Assembly: GCA_029865845.1 (NCBI GenBank)
Contig: JARXAM010000023.1
Span: forward strand, 1 to 64,000
From: Rhodoferax sp.
Lineage (GTDB): Bacteria; Pseudomonadota; Gammaproteobacteria; Burkholderiales; Burkholderiaceae_C
Reading direction: 5' to 3'
DNA length: 64,000 nt
Part shown: positions 1 to 8,175 of the stretch, piece by piece
Layout of the letters: each line of letters starts with the position of its first letter
How positions within the stretch are numbered: position 1 is the stretch's first letter
Position numbers and translations under genes: made by a program
The notes under the pieces: model-generated
What the model saw: the letters and a program-made list of their open reading frames with translations, nothing else
The model's database searches: none
What the model was told of the DNA's origin: nothing

Positions 1-2
1 AC

Positions 3-92
3 TCGGTGCATACCAGCGAGGACACCCTGCAACGCGGTGAACGCGGCATCCGCGAGCGTGCGCAACGCTTGCGCGAGCAGGGGCGCTTGTAG
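3..92 (+). CDS. C-terminal tail of a protein truncated by the window edge
   Basis: An open frame enters from the left edge and stops at TAG 90-92, giving 29 residues that end in an Arg/Glu/Gln-rich stretch (RERAQRLREQGRL). The composition suits the helical end of a cytoplasmic protein. Too little is present to name a family. It converges on the DTW-domain gene at 190-1032, and the 97 bp between them show no other gene. Confidence 0.5.
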   Translation, partial: SVHTSEDTLQRGERGIRERAQRLREQGRL

Positions 93-189
93 CCGCCGAC
101 CGGCGCTTGGCCTTGTCCAAGCCAGCGAGCGCCCCGCGCCCGATGCCCTGGTCGTTGGTCGTGCGCCTTTAGCTGCTTGCCCCGCGCTG

Positions 190-1032
190 TTAGCTGGTGG
201 CAGCCAGCCGGGCCAAGCGCTGGTGTGCCTCGCTGTGCAGGTCCGGCGCGAGCTGGTGCTTGGCTTGCAGGTAGTGGTGGGTGTACACGTCCAGCCATGC
301 CTCTAGGGCCTGTGCGGCATGGGTGTGGCCCGCCAGTTCCAGGCACAGCGCGCCCACTTCGCTGGTGCAAAAATGGTCTTCCCGCCGGGAGCGGCGCAGC
401 GCGTAGCGCGACATCTGCTCGGGCCGCAGGCTGAGCACCGCAAAGCGGTCCAGGTACGGGCTCTTGCGAAACATCTTGCGCGCTTCTGGCCATGTGGCGT
501 CCAGCAGGATAAACAGGGGTTGTTTGGCTTGCACACCCGAAGTGCCCTTGCCGTGCGGGTCGCCGTCGTCCACGGGGGCTAAGGGCCCACTGGCGTATCG
601 CTGTGGGCCTGACAGCGGCGGCAACTTGTTGACCACGCGGCCGCTGTCTACAAACTCACCCGGAAACACCACATACGGTTGCCACTGCGGGTCGGCCAGC
701 AAGGCCAACAGGGCCGGGTCTGCCTCGGTGCGGGCCCAGCCGAAGGCCCACGTGTTGGGCACCACATCAGCGATCAGCCAACCGGTGTTGCTCGGCTTGA
801 GCGGCTCAATGTCGGCCATGATCAGGCATACCCCCGCATGCACTGCCACCTGCGGGCGCAGCCCACAAATGCAGTGGGATGGGTTGATGCGGCAGCCGGG
901 GCAGCGTTCACCCTTCATGCCGCCACGGGCCAAAAAAGGTTTGCTGCTACGCGCCAAGCGCTCGGCCCGCAGGCGCGACACGGCGTGCGGCGCAGTAGCC
1001 AACTTGCGCGTGGCGGGGAAGGGGTCTGTCAT
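190..1032 (-). CDS. DTW domain-containing protein (tRNA-uridine aminocarboxypropyltransferase family)
   Basis: A 280-residue DTW-domain protein. Members such as TapT/YfiP transfer the 3-amino-3-carboxypropyl group of SAM to a uridine in tRNA (acp3U). Seen here: an N-terminal Cys cluster (CPGCRINPSHCICG) and the family signature LLDATWPEARKM, followed by the conserved LRPEQMSRYALRRSRRE and a late LELAGH segment. The ATG at 1030-1032 was chosen because it begins shortly before the conserved region; an in-frame ATG at 1090-1092 would add 20 residues of unlikely sequence. It is longer than the roughly 230-residue E. coli YfiP. It stands alone, divergent from the yjjJ-like gene. Confidence 0.85.
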   Translation of the reverse strand: MTDPFPATRKLATAPHAVSRLRAERLARSSKPFLARGGMKGERCPGCRINPSHCICGLRPQVAVHAGVCLIMADIEPLKPSNTGWLIADVVPNTWAFGWARTEADPALLALLADPQWQPYVVFPGEFVDSGRVVNKLPPLSGPQRYASGPLAPVDDGDPHGKGTSGVQAKQPLFILLDATWPEARKMFRKSPYLDRFAVLSLRPEQMSRYALRRSRREDHFCTSEVGALCLELAGHTHAAQALEAWLDVYTHHYLQAKHQLAPDLHSEAHQRLARLAATS

Positions 1033-1110
1033 AGCGCATGGTCGGTGGCGGACCGGCCGAGGAAAAAAGAGCGCAATTGTCGCACGTCGCATTCACCAAA
1101 GACCTGTATA

Positions 1111-1122
1111 TATCTATTCATA
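1111..1122. repeat. 12-bp direct repeat, copy 1, upstream of the HipA-like gene
   Basis: TATCTATTCATA occurs here and again, identically, at 1165-1176, 54 bp apart start to start (about five helical turns). The interval is AT-rich and holds no gene. The HipA-like protein downstream carries its own N-terminal winged helix, so these could be operator half-sites for autoregulation; that role is inferred. Confidence 0.5.
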
Positions 1123-1164
1123 ACAAGATCTAAAACATTGATTTGTATGGATATTTTTTAGAAG

Positions 1165-1180
1165 TATCTATTCATATAAT
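1165..1180 (+). promoter_or_regulatory. Second direct-repeat copy overlapping a perfect -10 box of a probable leaderless promoter
   Basis: The second TATCTATTCATA (1165-1176) runs into TATAAT at 1175-1180, a perfect -10 hexamer that ends 5 bp before the ATG at 1186. Transcription would start about at the A of the start codon, so the mRNA would be leaderless, which fits the absence of any Shine-Dalgarno sequence. No good -35 is visible. A protein bound to the repeat would cover the -10. Confidence 0.5.
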
Positions 1181-1185
1181 CATTC

Positions 1186-2535
1186 ATGCCTACTGCATCC
1201 ACCCTGTCTGCCACCATCGTGCAAACCCTGCGCCGCCAAGGTGGGGCCTTGAGCAGCGCGGAATTGCAGGCCCAGCTCGGCGTGAGCCAAGCGACGGTGT
1301 CGCGTGCCTTGGCCCCGCTTATCCAATCGGGCGAGGTGATCAAGGTGGGCGCTGCCCGCACACAGCGCTATGTGCTGCCGCGCAGCGTGCGCGACGTAGG
1401 GCGCAGCGTCCCTGTTATGCGCATTGACGCGCAAGGCCACCCCAGCCCGTTTGGTCGCATCGTGCCGTTGGCCCGTGGCGGGGTGTGGGTCGATGAAGAA
1501 GACGGCCTGAGCCAGCGCTATGACGGCTTGCCCTGGTTTTTGGACGACATGCGGCCCCAAGGTTTCATGGGCCGCACCTTTGCCAGCACCCACCCGGAGT
1601 TGCAGTTGGGCAATGACCCCCGCTTCTGGAGTGACGACGACGTGTTGCGGGCCCTGGCCTTGTGCGGGGACGACCTGCCGGGTAACCTGGTGGTGGGCGA
1701 AGGTGCTTTTGCGCGTTTCCATACCTTGCCCGAACGGGCCAGCCGCGTGGCCTCTGCGGACGCCTACCCGGCCCTTGCCGAGGCGGCCATGCAAGGCAGC
1801 ATGGGCGGCTCGTCGGCGGGGGGAGAGCAGCCCAAGTTTTGCACCATTGTCGGAAACGGTGACACCGCCCGCCATGTCTTGGTGAAGTTCTCGCCCGCTG
1901 GCGATGCCACCACTGACCAGCGCACCCGCGACCTGCTGGTGTGTGAGCACCTGGCGCTGCACACGCTGGCAGAGGCCGGCATTGCCGCCGCCAAAACCGA
2001 GTTGCATACCGGTGCGGGCCGCGTGTTCCTGGAGGCCGAGCGCTTTGACCGCCTGCCCATGGGCAGCGCCAACCCTTTGGGGCTGGGCCGCATTGGCATG
2101 GTGTCGCTTAACGTGTACGACGCCGAGTACGTAGGCGCCATGGACAACTGGGCCGCCACCGCCAACCGCATGCAAGAGCGCGGGCTGCTGCGCCCCGCCG
2201 ACGCGCGCACCTTGCGCCTGCTGGAAGCCTATGGGGTGCTGATTGCCAACACCGACCGGCACTACGGCAACATCTCGCTCTTGCTGGACAAGGATGACTG
2301 GGCCCTGGCGCCCGCCTACGACATGTTGCCCATGCTGTATGCCCCGGTCGGCGGCGAGGTGGTGGCGCGCGCGGGGGCCACCCGACCACCGCAACCGACC
2401 GCCGCCACACTGCCCGAGTGGGCGCAGGCCCAAGCGCTGGCGCGCAGCTTCTGGTCGGCAGCGGCGTCCGATGCGCGCATTTCGGCGGGCTTTCGGGGCG
2501 TTGCGTCCGAGCATCTGCGGGCACTGGGCGTGTAG
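1186..2535 (+). CDS. yjjJ: HipA-family kinase toxin, YjjJ type, with N-terminal winged helix
   Basis: A 449-residue HipA-like Ser/Thr kinase. Residues about 5-60 form a winged helix-turn-helix (SSAELQAQLGVSQATVSRAL). The kinase part shows the HipA glycine-rich loop GGEQPKF (212-218), the catalytic NTDRHYGN (355-362) and a metal-binding PAYDM segment (376-380), all intact. E. coli YjjJ (about 440 aa) has the same layout and likewise lacks a HipB gene beside it; the fused DNA-binding domain may act as the built-in regulator. A stop lies in frame just upstream of the ATG, so the start is fixed, yet no ribosome-binding site is present. Confidence 0.88.
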   Translation: MPTASTLSATIVQTLRRQGGALSSAELQAQLGVSQATVSRALAPLIQSGEVIKVGAARTQRYVLPRSVRDVGRSVPVMRIDAQGHPSPFGRIVPLARGGVWVDEEDGLSQRYDGLPWFLDDMRPQGFMGRTFASTHPELQLGNDPRFWSDDDVLRALALCGDDLPGNLVVGEGAFARFHTLPERASRVASADAYPALAEAAMQGSMGGSSAGGEQPKFCTIVGNGDTARHVLVKFSPAGDATTDQRTRDLLVCEHLALHTLAEAGIAAAKTELHTGAGRVFLEAERFDRLPMGSANPLGLGRIGMVSLNVYDAEYVGAMDNWAATANRMQERGLLRPADARTLRLLEAYGVLIANTDRHYGNISLLLDKDDWALAPAYDMLPMLYAPVGGEVVARAGATRPPQPTAATLPEWAQAQALARSFWSAAASDARISAGFRGVASEHLRALGV

Positions 2536-2660
2536 GCCCGCAGCCCGGGCGACATAGCCCATGCCCTGCGCGCGCTTAACACTAGTTTGCGGAATGTAAG
2601 TGCCACGCGGGGGGCTTATCTATTAGCATGGTTTCATAACCCTTGGACCTTGAAGCGCCC

Positions 2661-4502
2661 ATGTCTTTGTCCCCCAAGCCCGGCATGCGCCGGTCCATCC
2701 TTGCCCTGGCTTGTCTGGCCTTCAGCATGCTGCTGTGGTGCCCTGTGCAGGCGCTGGCGGCGTCAAGCGCTGGCCTGCAGCAGGCGGCGACGGCGATGGA
2801 TATCTTGGAAGACCCGGCGGGTACGCTCACGTTGCAAGACGTGCGCACTGCCGAGCGGGCTGGGCAATTTGTTCGCTGGCCAGGCGATCCCAACGATGTG
2901 CAGTTGGGGTTTAGTGCCTCGGCTTACTGGTTGCGGTGGGAGCTGCCACCGCCTTCTGAGGCTGCGCAGACGCGTCTGCTTGAAATCAGCAACCCCAGTC
3001 TGTCCCAGCTTACGTTGTTTGTGCCAGATGCACAGGGTCACTACCACGCGGTGCACACCGGCGGAGACAGGCCGTTTGCCACTCGCACCGTGGCGCACCG
3101 GCATTTTGTGTTCCCCTTGGGGCCCGACGTTCGGGTACCTGCAACCCTGTATCTGCGAGTGCAGTCCACGGTGGCTGTCATCGTGCCCATGAGCCTGTGG
3201 AGCGAGGCTGACTTTGCACTCCACAGCCTGAACGGCTATTTGATGCATGTGTTTGTTTTTGGCGTCGTCGCAGCCATCGTGTTGCTGACCCTGGTGGTCT
3301 GGGTGGCCTTGCGCGATGCCATCTATGGGTACTACGCCCTGTTCATGGTGGCAAGCACGCTGATGTTGGCGACCAAAACCGGACTGGCGGCCCAGTATCT
3401 ATTGCCGGGGCATGCGGCATGGAGCAACGTGGCGTACTACGCGCTGGCCTCATGGGCGATGGCGTCGTTTACCTTGTTTAGCAGGCGCATTTTGAACACC
3501 GCCACGCGCATGCCTCGCGTGGACTCCATGCTCGTCGTGTTGGCCACCCTGCACGGAGTGGCACCCCTGGTGTACGGCCTGGCGCTGCCCCGCGTGGCGG
3601 CTGTGGCTGCGCTGTGTTTTGTCGCCTCGGTGCTGGCTTTGGCGGGGGTTGCGTTGTGGTGCGCCTATCGGCGCCATCGCCGGGCCTACTTTCATGTTGC
3701 GGCGTTTTTTGCGCTTGTCGTGGGCAGTCTGGCGACAGTGTTTCCCAGCTTTGGTTGGGTAGCAAGCTCTACCTTCACTGAGATGGGTCTGGAGGTCGGA
3801 ATTTGCGTAGCCCTGCTTGTGCTGTTGGTGGCCTTGGCAGACCGCTTCAATCAGTTTCGCCACGATGCACTCACCACACAAAGCAACTTGGTGGACGCCC
3901 AGCAGCGCCTGGTCGAGAGCTTGCAAGCCTCCGAACACATGCTGGTCCAAGAGGTGCAGGCCCGCACCCGGCAACTGCAAAGTGCCAATGCCCGTCTCGA
4001 ATCGCTGCGCATGTTGGACGGGCTGACCGGCATTGCCAGCATGCACCATTTCTTTCACATGTTGGACAAAGAATGGGCCCGACTCGGGCGCTCAGGCCAT
4101 CCGCTGGCCTTGACCCTGCTGGACATAGACGCCTTCACGGCCTACCAACAGGCTGTGGGCGTGCCCGCTGGCGATGCATGTTTGCGCGCTGTGGCCCAGG
4201 CACTGGCGAGCGTTTGCCGGGCCAGCGATATTTTGGCCCGCTACGGCAACACCGGGTTTGTGCTGATCGCACCCTCCACGGACGGCACCCAAGCCACGTG
4301 GATGGCGCAGCGCGCCGCTGAGGCTGTGGTGCAGTTGGCGCGGCCGCACCCCACTTCGCATGAAGGCCGCGTCACCATCAGTTGCGGCATCGCCGTCGTG
4401 GTGCCGGGTCACCACAGTGCCACCCAACAGCTGATTCAAGCAGCAGAGACCGCCCTTGCCCGAGCCCAGGCCCAGGGCACCCAACAGGTGGTGCTGGCCT
4501 AA
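2661..4502 (+). CDS. 7TM-DISM membrane receptor with degenerate GGDEF domain
   Basis: A 613-residue inner-membrane protein: signal peptide (about 1-35), periplasmic 7TMR-DISMED2-like domain (about 45-190), seven transmembrane helices (about 195-400), a short coiled coil (about 410-450) and a C-terminal GGDEF domain. The signature motif reads GNTGF (4245-4259) instead of GGDEF/GGEEF, and the DxDxFKxxND metal/substrate segment is changed to DIDAFTAYQQA, so cyclase activity is unlikely. The RxxD inhibitory-site motif (RASD) just before it is kept, so it may still bind c-di-GMP. The paralogue at 13336-15192 has an intact site. ATG 2661 precedes the signal peptide; a TTG 18 bp upstream is in frame. 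Confidence 0.88.
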   Translation: MSLSPKPGMRRSILALACLAFSMLLWCPVQALAASSAGLQQAATAMDILEDPAGTLTLQDVRTAERAGQFVRWPGDPNDVQLGFSASAYWLRWELPPPSEAAQTRLLEISNPSLSQLTLFVPDAQGHYHAVHTGGDRPFATRTVAHRHFVFPLGPDVRVPATLYLRVQSTVAVIVPMSLWSEADFALHSLNGYLMHVFVFGVVAAIVLLTLVVWVALRDAIYGYYALFMVASTLMLATKTGLAAQYLLPGHAAWSNVAYYALASWAMASFTLFSRRILNTATRMPRVDSMLVVLATLHGVAPLVYGLALPRVAAVAALCFVASVLALAGVALWCAYRRHRRAYFHVAAFFALVVGSLATVFPSFGWVASSTFTEMGLEVGICVALLVLLVALADRFNQFRHDALTTQSNLVDAQQRLVESLQASEHMLVQEVQARTRQLQSANARLESLRMLDGLTGIASMHHFFHMLDKEWARLGRSGHPLALTLLDIDAFTAYQQAVGVPAGDACLRAVAQALASVCRASDILARYGNTGFVLIAPSTDGTQATWMAQRAAEAVVQLARPHPTSHEGRVTISCGIAVVVPGHHSATQQLIQAAETALARAQAQGTQQVVLA

Positions 4503-4559
4503 GCTGCGCGGTGCATTCTTGGCTGCGGCCAGTACCGCGCCTCCCGCACCAGTTTGTCT

Positions 4560-4958
4560 CTATCCCCCCTTGGGTGGGCGGTGCAGGGCGCAGAGCTTGT
4601 TGCCGTCCGGGTCGCGCAGGTAGGCCAGGTAAAGCTTGCCCATCGCGCCCTCGCGCCAGCCGGGAGGGTCTTCGCAGGTGGTGCCACCGTTGGCGATGCC
4701 TGCGGCATGAAACGCGTCGGCTTGCTCAGGTGAATTCATCGTGAATCCGATCGTGCTGCCGTTGCCGTGCGTGGCCCGCTCGCCATTGAGCGGCTGGGTA
4801 ATGCCGAGGTTGCCGGTGGGGGTGCGGTAGAAGTAGCGGTCCACCACGCCATTGTTGTTGTGGATGCCGGGCTTGATGCCCAGGGCGCCCAACAGGGCGT
4901 CGTAAAAGCGTTTGGACGCCTCGATGTCATTAACACCGAGGATGACGTGACTGAACAT
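4560..4958 (-). CDS. VOC family (glyoxalase/bleomycin-resistance fold) protein
   Basis: A 132-residue single vicinal-oxygen-chelate domain protein. It opens with the typical MFSHVILGVNDIEASKRFYD strand-helix and ends with YLRDPDGNKLCAL, the usual last metal-site strand of the fold. The specific substrate cannot be told; such proteins range from metalloenzymes to resistance proteins. The ATG at 4956-4958 follows a good AAAGGAG ribosome site. It converges on the degenerate GGDEF gene and lies 59 bp downstream of the DUF2130 gene on the same strand. Confidence 0.85.
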   Translation of the reverse strand: MFSHVILGVNDIEASKRFYDALLGALGIKPGIHNNNGVVDRYFYRTPTGNLGITQPLNGERATHGNGSTIGFTMNSPEQADAFHAAGIANGGTTCEDPPGWREGAMGKLYLAYLRDPDGNKLCALHRPPKGG

Positions 4959-5017
4959 GGGGACTCCTTTGTTGTGTGCCTTGGCCGAGCCGCGTTGTAC
5001 CAGAACGCCCCGGCGCC

Positions 5018-6430
5018 TCAGTCTGCGACTGGCCCCTGCAACTCCGCAAACTTGGCCGCCATCGTCGGGTTGCCCCGTGTGAGCTTTTTGATCGTCAGGT
5101 CGTCGGCCTTGTCGTTGGCCAGGCGCAGGTTGTTGGCGGACTTGTGCAGCGCTTCCTTGGTTTTCTCCAGGTCCTTGATGGCTTCGTCAATGCGTTTGAC
5201 GGCTTCTTCAAAGCCCTCAGAGGCCAGGCGCCAATTGCGGCCAAACGCCGTCTTGAACTCGTCCAACTGGGTTTCGAACTTGGTGATGTCCACGTTCTGC
5301 GAGCGCACCAGCGCCAGCTCGGACTTGTACTTTTGGGCGTTCAACGCCGCATTGCGCAACAGCGTGATCAGCGGCACAAAAAACTGCGGCCGCACCACAT
5401 ACATCTTGGGGTAGCGGTGCGACACATCCACAATGCCGCTGTTGTACAGCTCGCTCTCCGGCTCCAGCAGGGACACCAGCACCGCGTATTCGCACGCCTT
5501 CTCCGTGCGGTCTTTGTCCAGCTCTTTCAGAAAATCTTCGTTGCGCTTCTTGGTGGCCGTTTCATCGCTCTCGTTCTTCATCTCAAACATGATGGAAACG
5601 ACCTCGACTCCGGACTCATCCATGTCCCGAAAAATATAGTCGCCCTTGCTGCCAGTGCGGGCGTCGTTGTCTTTTTCAAAGTGCGCGCGCTGAAAGGCCG
5701 CCGCACGGATGCGGTTGAACTCAATCTCGCAGTGCTGCTCCAGCGTCTCGCCCACCATCTTGGTGGAGAGCCGCGCCTTCATGTTGCGCAGGCGCTCAAT
5801 CTCGCCTTCGCGGTCGCGCAACTGCAAGGCAAATTGCTCCTTGATGGCTTTTGCTTCCAGCTGGTTTTTGACGGTGACGAGGCTCAGGTCATTCTTCAAG
5901 CCATCGCGCTCCCGGGCGACCACGCCCACGGCTTCGTTCACGGCCAGCTGGCGCGCGGTGTCGCTGGCCGCCAGCTTGGCTTGCAGGGCCTGAATTTCGG
6001 CGTCCTTTTTGGCGGCTTCGGCCTGCAACGCATGGGCCAGCTTGGCCTCGGCCAAGTGGGCTGCCGCTTGTTGTGCGCTGCGTGCTTGGGCCAGCTCATT
6101 CTTTAGTTGGTTCGCCAACGCATCGCGCTCTTGGGTCACCGTGCCCAAGGCCTCTGCCACCGCCAGCTTGCGCGCCACCTCGCCCGCGTCAACCTGGGCC
6201 TTCAGTGCTTGAATTTCGGTGTCTTTGGCAGACGCTGCTTTTTGCAGCGCATTGGCTACCTCCGCCTTGGCCAGGGCAATCGCGTCGCACTTTTCCCGCT
6301 CGGCCAATTCGAGGCGCTCGTGCAAAGCTTGCTCAAACGCGCCATCGCGCACTTGCTTGAGGATGTCGGCATACCCCGCCTCGTCGATCTTGAAGGCTTT
6401 GCTGCAGTGGGGGCAGATGATTTCGTGCAT
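5018..6430 (-). CDS. DUF2130 domain-containing protein (zinc ribbon, coiled coil, nuclease-like C-terminal domain)
   Basis: A 470-residue protein. It starts with a CxxC zinc-knuckle (ICPHCSKAF, residues 5-13), continues with about 200 residues of Ala/Glu/Lys/Gln-rich coiled coil containing two related blocks ([14 protein letters not shown] and [14 protein letters not shown]), then the DUF2130 domain. There, YIFRD followed by FEMKNE gives a D...ExK arrangement like PD-(D/E)xK nucleases; that activity is inferred. Start chosen at ATG 6428-6430, directly before the zinc motif; the frame stays open 126 bp further upstream without homologous-looking sequence. A decayed fragment of the 5' half of this gene lies at 12101-12368. 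Confidence 0.85.
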   Translation of the reverse strand: MHEIICPHCSKAFKIDEAGYADILKQVRDGAFEQALHERLELAEREKCDAIALAKAEVANALQKAASAKDTEIQALKAQVDAGEVARKLAVAEALGTVTQERDALANQLKNELAQARSAQQAAAHLAEAKLAHALQAEAAKKDAEIQALQAKLAASDTARQLAVNEAVGVVARERDGLKNDLSLVTVKNQLEAKAIKEQFALQLRDREGEIERLRNMKARLSTKMVGETLEQHCEIEFNRIRAAAFQRAHFEKDNDARTGSKGDYIFRDMDESGVEVVSIMFEMKNESDETATKKRNEDFLKELDKDRTEKACEYAVLVSLLEPESELYNSGIVDVSHRYPKMYVVRPQFFVPLITLLRNAALNAQKYKSELALVRSQNVDITKFETQLDEFKTAFGRNWRLASEGFEEAVKRIDEAIKDLEKTKEALHKSANNLRLANDKADDLTIKKLTRGNPTMAAKFAELQGPVAD

Positions 6431-6589
6431 GGGGAGTGGGCTCTTACTGTTGGTTGAACTGGTAGCTGCCTGAGCATACTGGCTCTGGTCTTGGCCGCTC
6501 AATGGACGCCCCAGGGCGAGAGAGCCCCCGTGAGCGTGAAGCACTATGAATCTCATTGATCAAACAGCAACGGAGCCCTGGTGGAATGG

Positions 6590-6623
6590 GCGCAAGCAGC
6601 TATAAAAATAGAAGCAAATGACA
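6590..6623. repeat. Intergenic repeat element, copy 1
   Basis: A 34-bp AT-rich element beginning gcgcaagcagctataaaa is nearly matched at 18722-18756 (gcgtaagcagctaataaaa), both ending in agcaaatg. Both lie between genes. The core resembles dispersed intergenic repeats I recall from Comamonadaceae genomes; function unknown. Confidence 0.45.
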
Positions 6624-6664
6624 GTTAAAATGAAACCGTTGGATTCGGTCAGAAGAACACGTCA

Positions 6665-6698
6665 GATGTTCCAAATTCGTAGTTGATGTTGCCAATTC
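6665..6698. promoter_or_regulatory. Two related 14-bp half-sites 20 bp apart upstream of the 277-aa gene
   Basis: GATGTTCCAAATTC (6665-6678) and GATGTTGCCAATTC (6685-6698) match at 12 of 14 positions and repeat with a 20-bp period immediately before the ribosome-binding site of the next gene. This is a plausible operator for a DNA-binding repressor; no cognate regulator is identified. Confidence 0.3.
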
Positions 6699-6713
6699 AA
6701 AAGGGGAGAAGCG

Positions 6714-7547
6714 ATGGCATCGTTCAAGGAGCGTATTCTCATACTATGCAAGACGTACCCGTCGCCAAGCGCTAAATATGCAGAGACATCTTGTGTAGCG
6801 GGAATGAAATCAGACGGTCGGCTTATCCGCCTCTATCCCGTCCCGTTCCGACTGGTCGCCGACGATCAACAATTCAAAAAATGGCAGTGGATAACTGCCC
6901 GGCTTGAGAAAGCGCGCGATGACCATCGTCCGGAAAGTCACCGCATATTTGTTGACACCATTGAGTGCGATGCAGAACCGCTACCAAGTGGAAAGGCCGG
7001 GTGGCCAATTCGCTCAGAGTTGCTTGCCAAGCTGCCACCATTCTCAGACTTCGCAGCAGTTGAAAATGCTCGGATAGACCATGGCGTTACATTGGCGCGT
7101 TTGCGCCCGGCCCGAATCGTGGGACTGGACATCAAGAAGGCTGAAAACCCGACTTGGACTGACGAGGAAAAAGAAAAACTTCTGCGGCTGCAGCAACAGT
7201 CAGAGCTTTTTGACGAAGTGGAAGAGGGCAAACAAATCCGATTGCTGGAAAAGTTACCGTTTGACTTTCACTACCGTTATGAATGCGACGTAGACGGGCA
7301 GACATTCGCATACAAACACAAGCTAGTGGACTGGGAGGTTGGTGCGCTTTACAGAACTGTTCGACGTCAACATGGTGACGCATGGGAGGCACCTTTTCGC
7401 GCGAAGTTAGAGGAGGAACTACCCAGCAAAGATTTGCAATTCTTGCTAGGAACTATTCACCGCTTTCCGGGGCAATGGCTCCTCATCAGCTTGATCTATC
7501 CTCCTAAGCCGCCTGCTGAAAACCCAAATCAGGCAGGGCTGTTTTAG
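6714..7547 (+). CDS. Protein of unknown function, partner of a convergent DUF488 gene
   Basis: A 277-residue soluble protein I cannot assign. Features: an N-terminal ILILCKTYPSPSAKYAETSC segment, then a GRLIRLYPVPFR strand, a charged Lys/Glu middle (about 145-180), and a C-terminal LGTIHRFPGQWLLISLIYPP. The last residues, NQAGLF, resemble the QxxLF pentapeptide by which bacterial proteins bind the replication sliding clamp. The start is supported by AAGGGGAG at 6701-6708. Base composition is clearly AT-richer than the flanking core genes. Its 3' end overlaps the DUF488 gene by 44 bp on the opposite strand. Confidence 0.75.
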   Translation: MASFKERILILCKTYPSPSAKYAETSCVAGMKSDGRLIRLYPVPFRLVADDQQFKKWQWITARLEKARDDHRPESHRIFVDTIECDAEPLPSGKAGWPIRSELLAKLPPFSDFAAVENARIDHGVTLARLRPARIVGLDIKKAENPTWTDEEKEKLLRLQQQSELFDEVEEGKQIRLLEKLPFDFHYRYECDVDGQTFAYKHKLVDWEVGALYRTVRRQHGDAWEAPFRAKLEEELPSKDLQFLLGTIHRFPGQWLLISLIYPPKPPAENPNQAGLF

Positions 7548-7983
7548 CGGTCAGATGCATTACTGTCGGGCCACCGTGTTGGCGTGCAGCACGGGCCACA
7601 AAGGTGCGGTGGCACATTGAAAAATCTGCCTCAAAACAAACCAGACAGGCCGTTGTAGCGCGAGAAATTTTTACTAACTCTTGTATCGGTGCTTCTTGCG
7701 TCGCGACATAGGCCAGAAAGTCTTTGGTGTAAGTCCGCCAGTTGCCATCAGCCTTGTACTGATTGCGAACAGGCTTGGGGCAGCCTAATGCCGGCACATG
7801 CAGGTACGCGATGCCGTGTTCTGAGAGCGCTGTGCTGAAAGCGGTTTTGGAAAAACCCTTCTTTCGAGACAATGGCAGCTCGCGTACATCTACTATGGTC
7901 TTGACGCCCGCTGCCAGCAGTCTTGCGATGAATCCATCGATGCTGAGGCCTTCGTAGCCAAACGTAAATAGGGGATGTTGCAT
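7504..7983 (-). CDS. DUF488 family protein
   Basis: A 159-residue DUF488 protein. It has the family hallmarks: FTFGYEGLSIDGFIARLL at the start, TIVDVRELPLSRKKGFSK, a LGCPKPVRNQY segment, and near the end a Cys pair in CLVCFEADFSMCHR. The biochemical role of the family is not established to my knowledge; the CFE..CHR Cys/His cluster suggests metal binding. Start taken at ATG 7981-7983, where the conserved region begins; an upstream in-frame start at 8061 is possible. Its tail overlaps the unknown 277-aa gene tail to tail. Confidence 0.82.
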   Translation of the reverse strand: MQHPLFTFGYEGLSIDGFIARLLAAGVKTIVDVRELPLSRKKGFSKTAFSTALSEHGIAYLHVPALGCPKPVRNQYKADGNWRTYTKDFLAYVATQEAPIQELVKISRATTACLVCFEADFSMCHRTFVARAARQHGGPTVMHLTAKTALPDLGFQQAA

Positions 7984-8120
7984 GAATGGGATCGGATACA
8001 CAAAAGATGTGACGATTATTGCAGGGCTTCGCGGGTCATCTTCCGCGTGCTGACAAATCACTTTTGAAAAAGGACATCATCTTCGCCTGCGCATTCGAGA
8101 TGAAAGGAAATCCCCCTAAA

Positions 8121-8142
8121 TCCAAAATGAGCAGATTTTGGA
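8121..8142 (-). terminator. Inverted repeat downstream of the HEPN gene
   Basis: TCCAAAAT, six bases, ATTTTGGA form a perfect 8-bp stem 34 bp beyond the stop codon of the HEPN gene. There is no proper U-run, so termination is only a guess. The rest of 7984-8175 shows no gene. Confidence 0.3.
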
Positions 8143-8175
8143 AATGCTGAGCTGTTGAGGGGTCGGATGATTCGC

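Noticed and set aside
1180..2562. A 460-codon open frame on the minus strand opposite the HipA-like gene
   Set aside because: It lies wholly antisense to a gene with intact kinase motifs; Gly/His/Gln/Arg-rich translation is typical of a GC-rich shadow frame.
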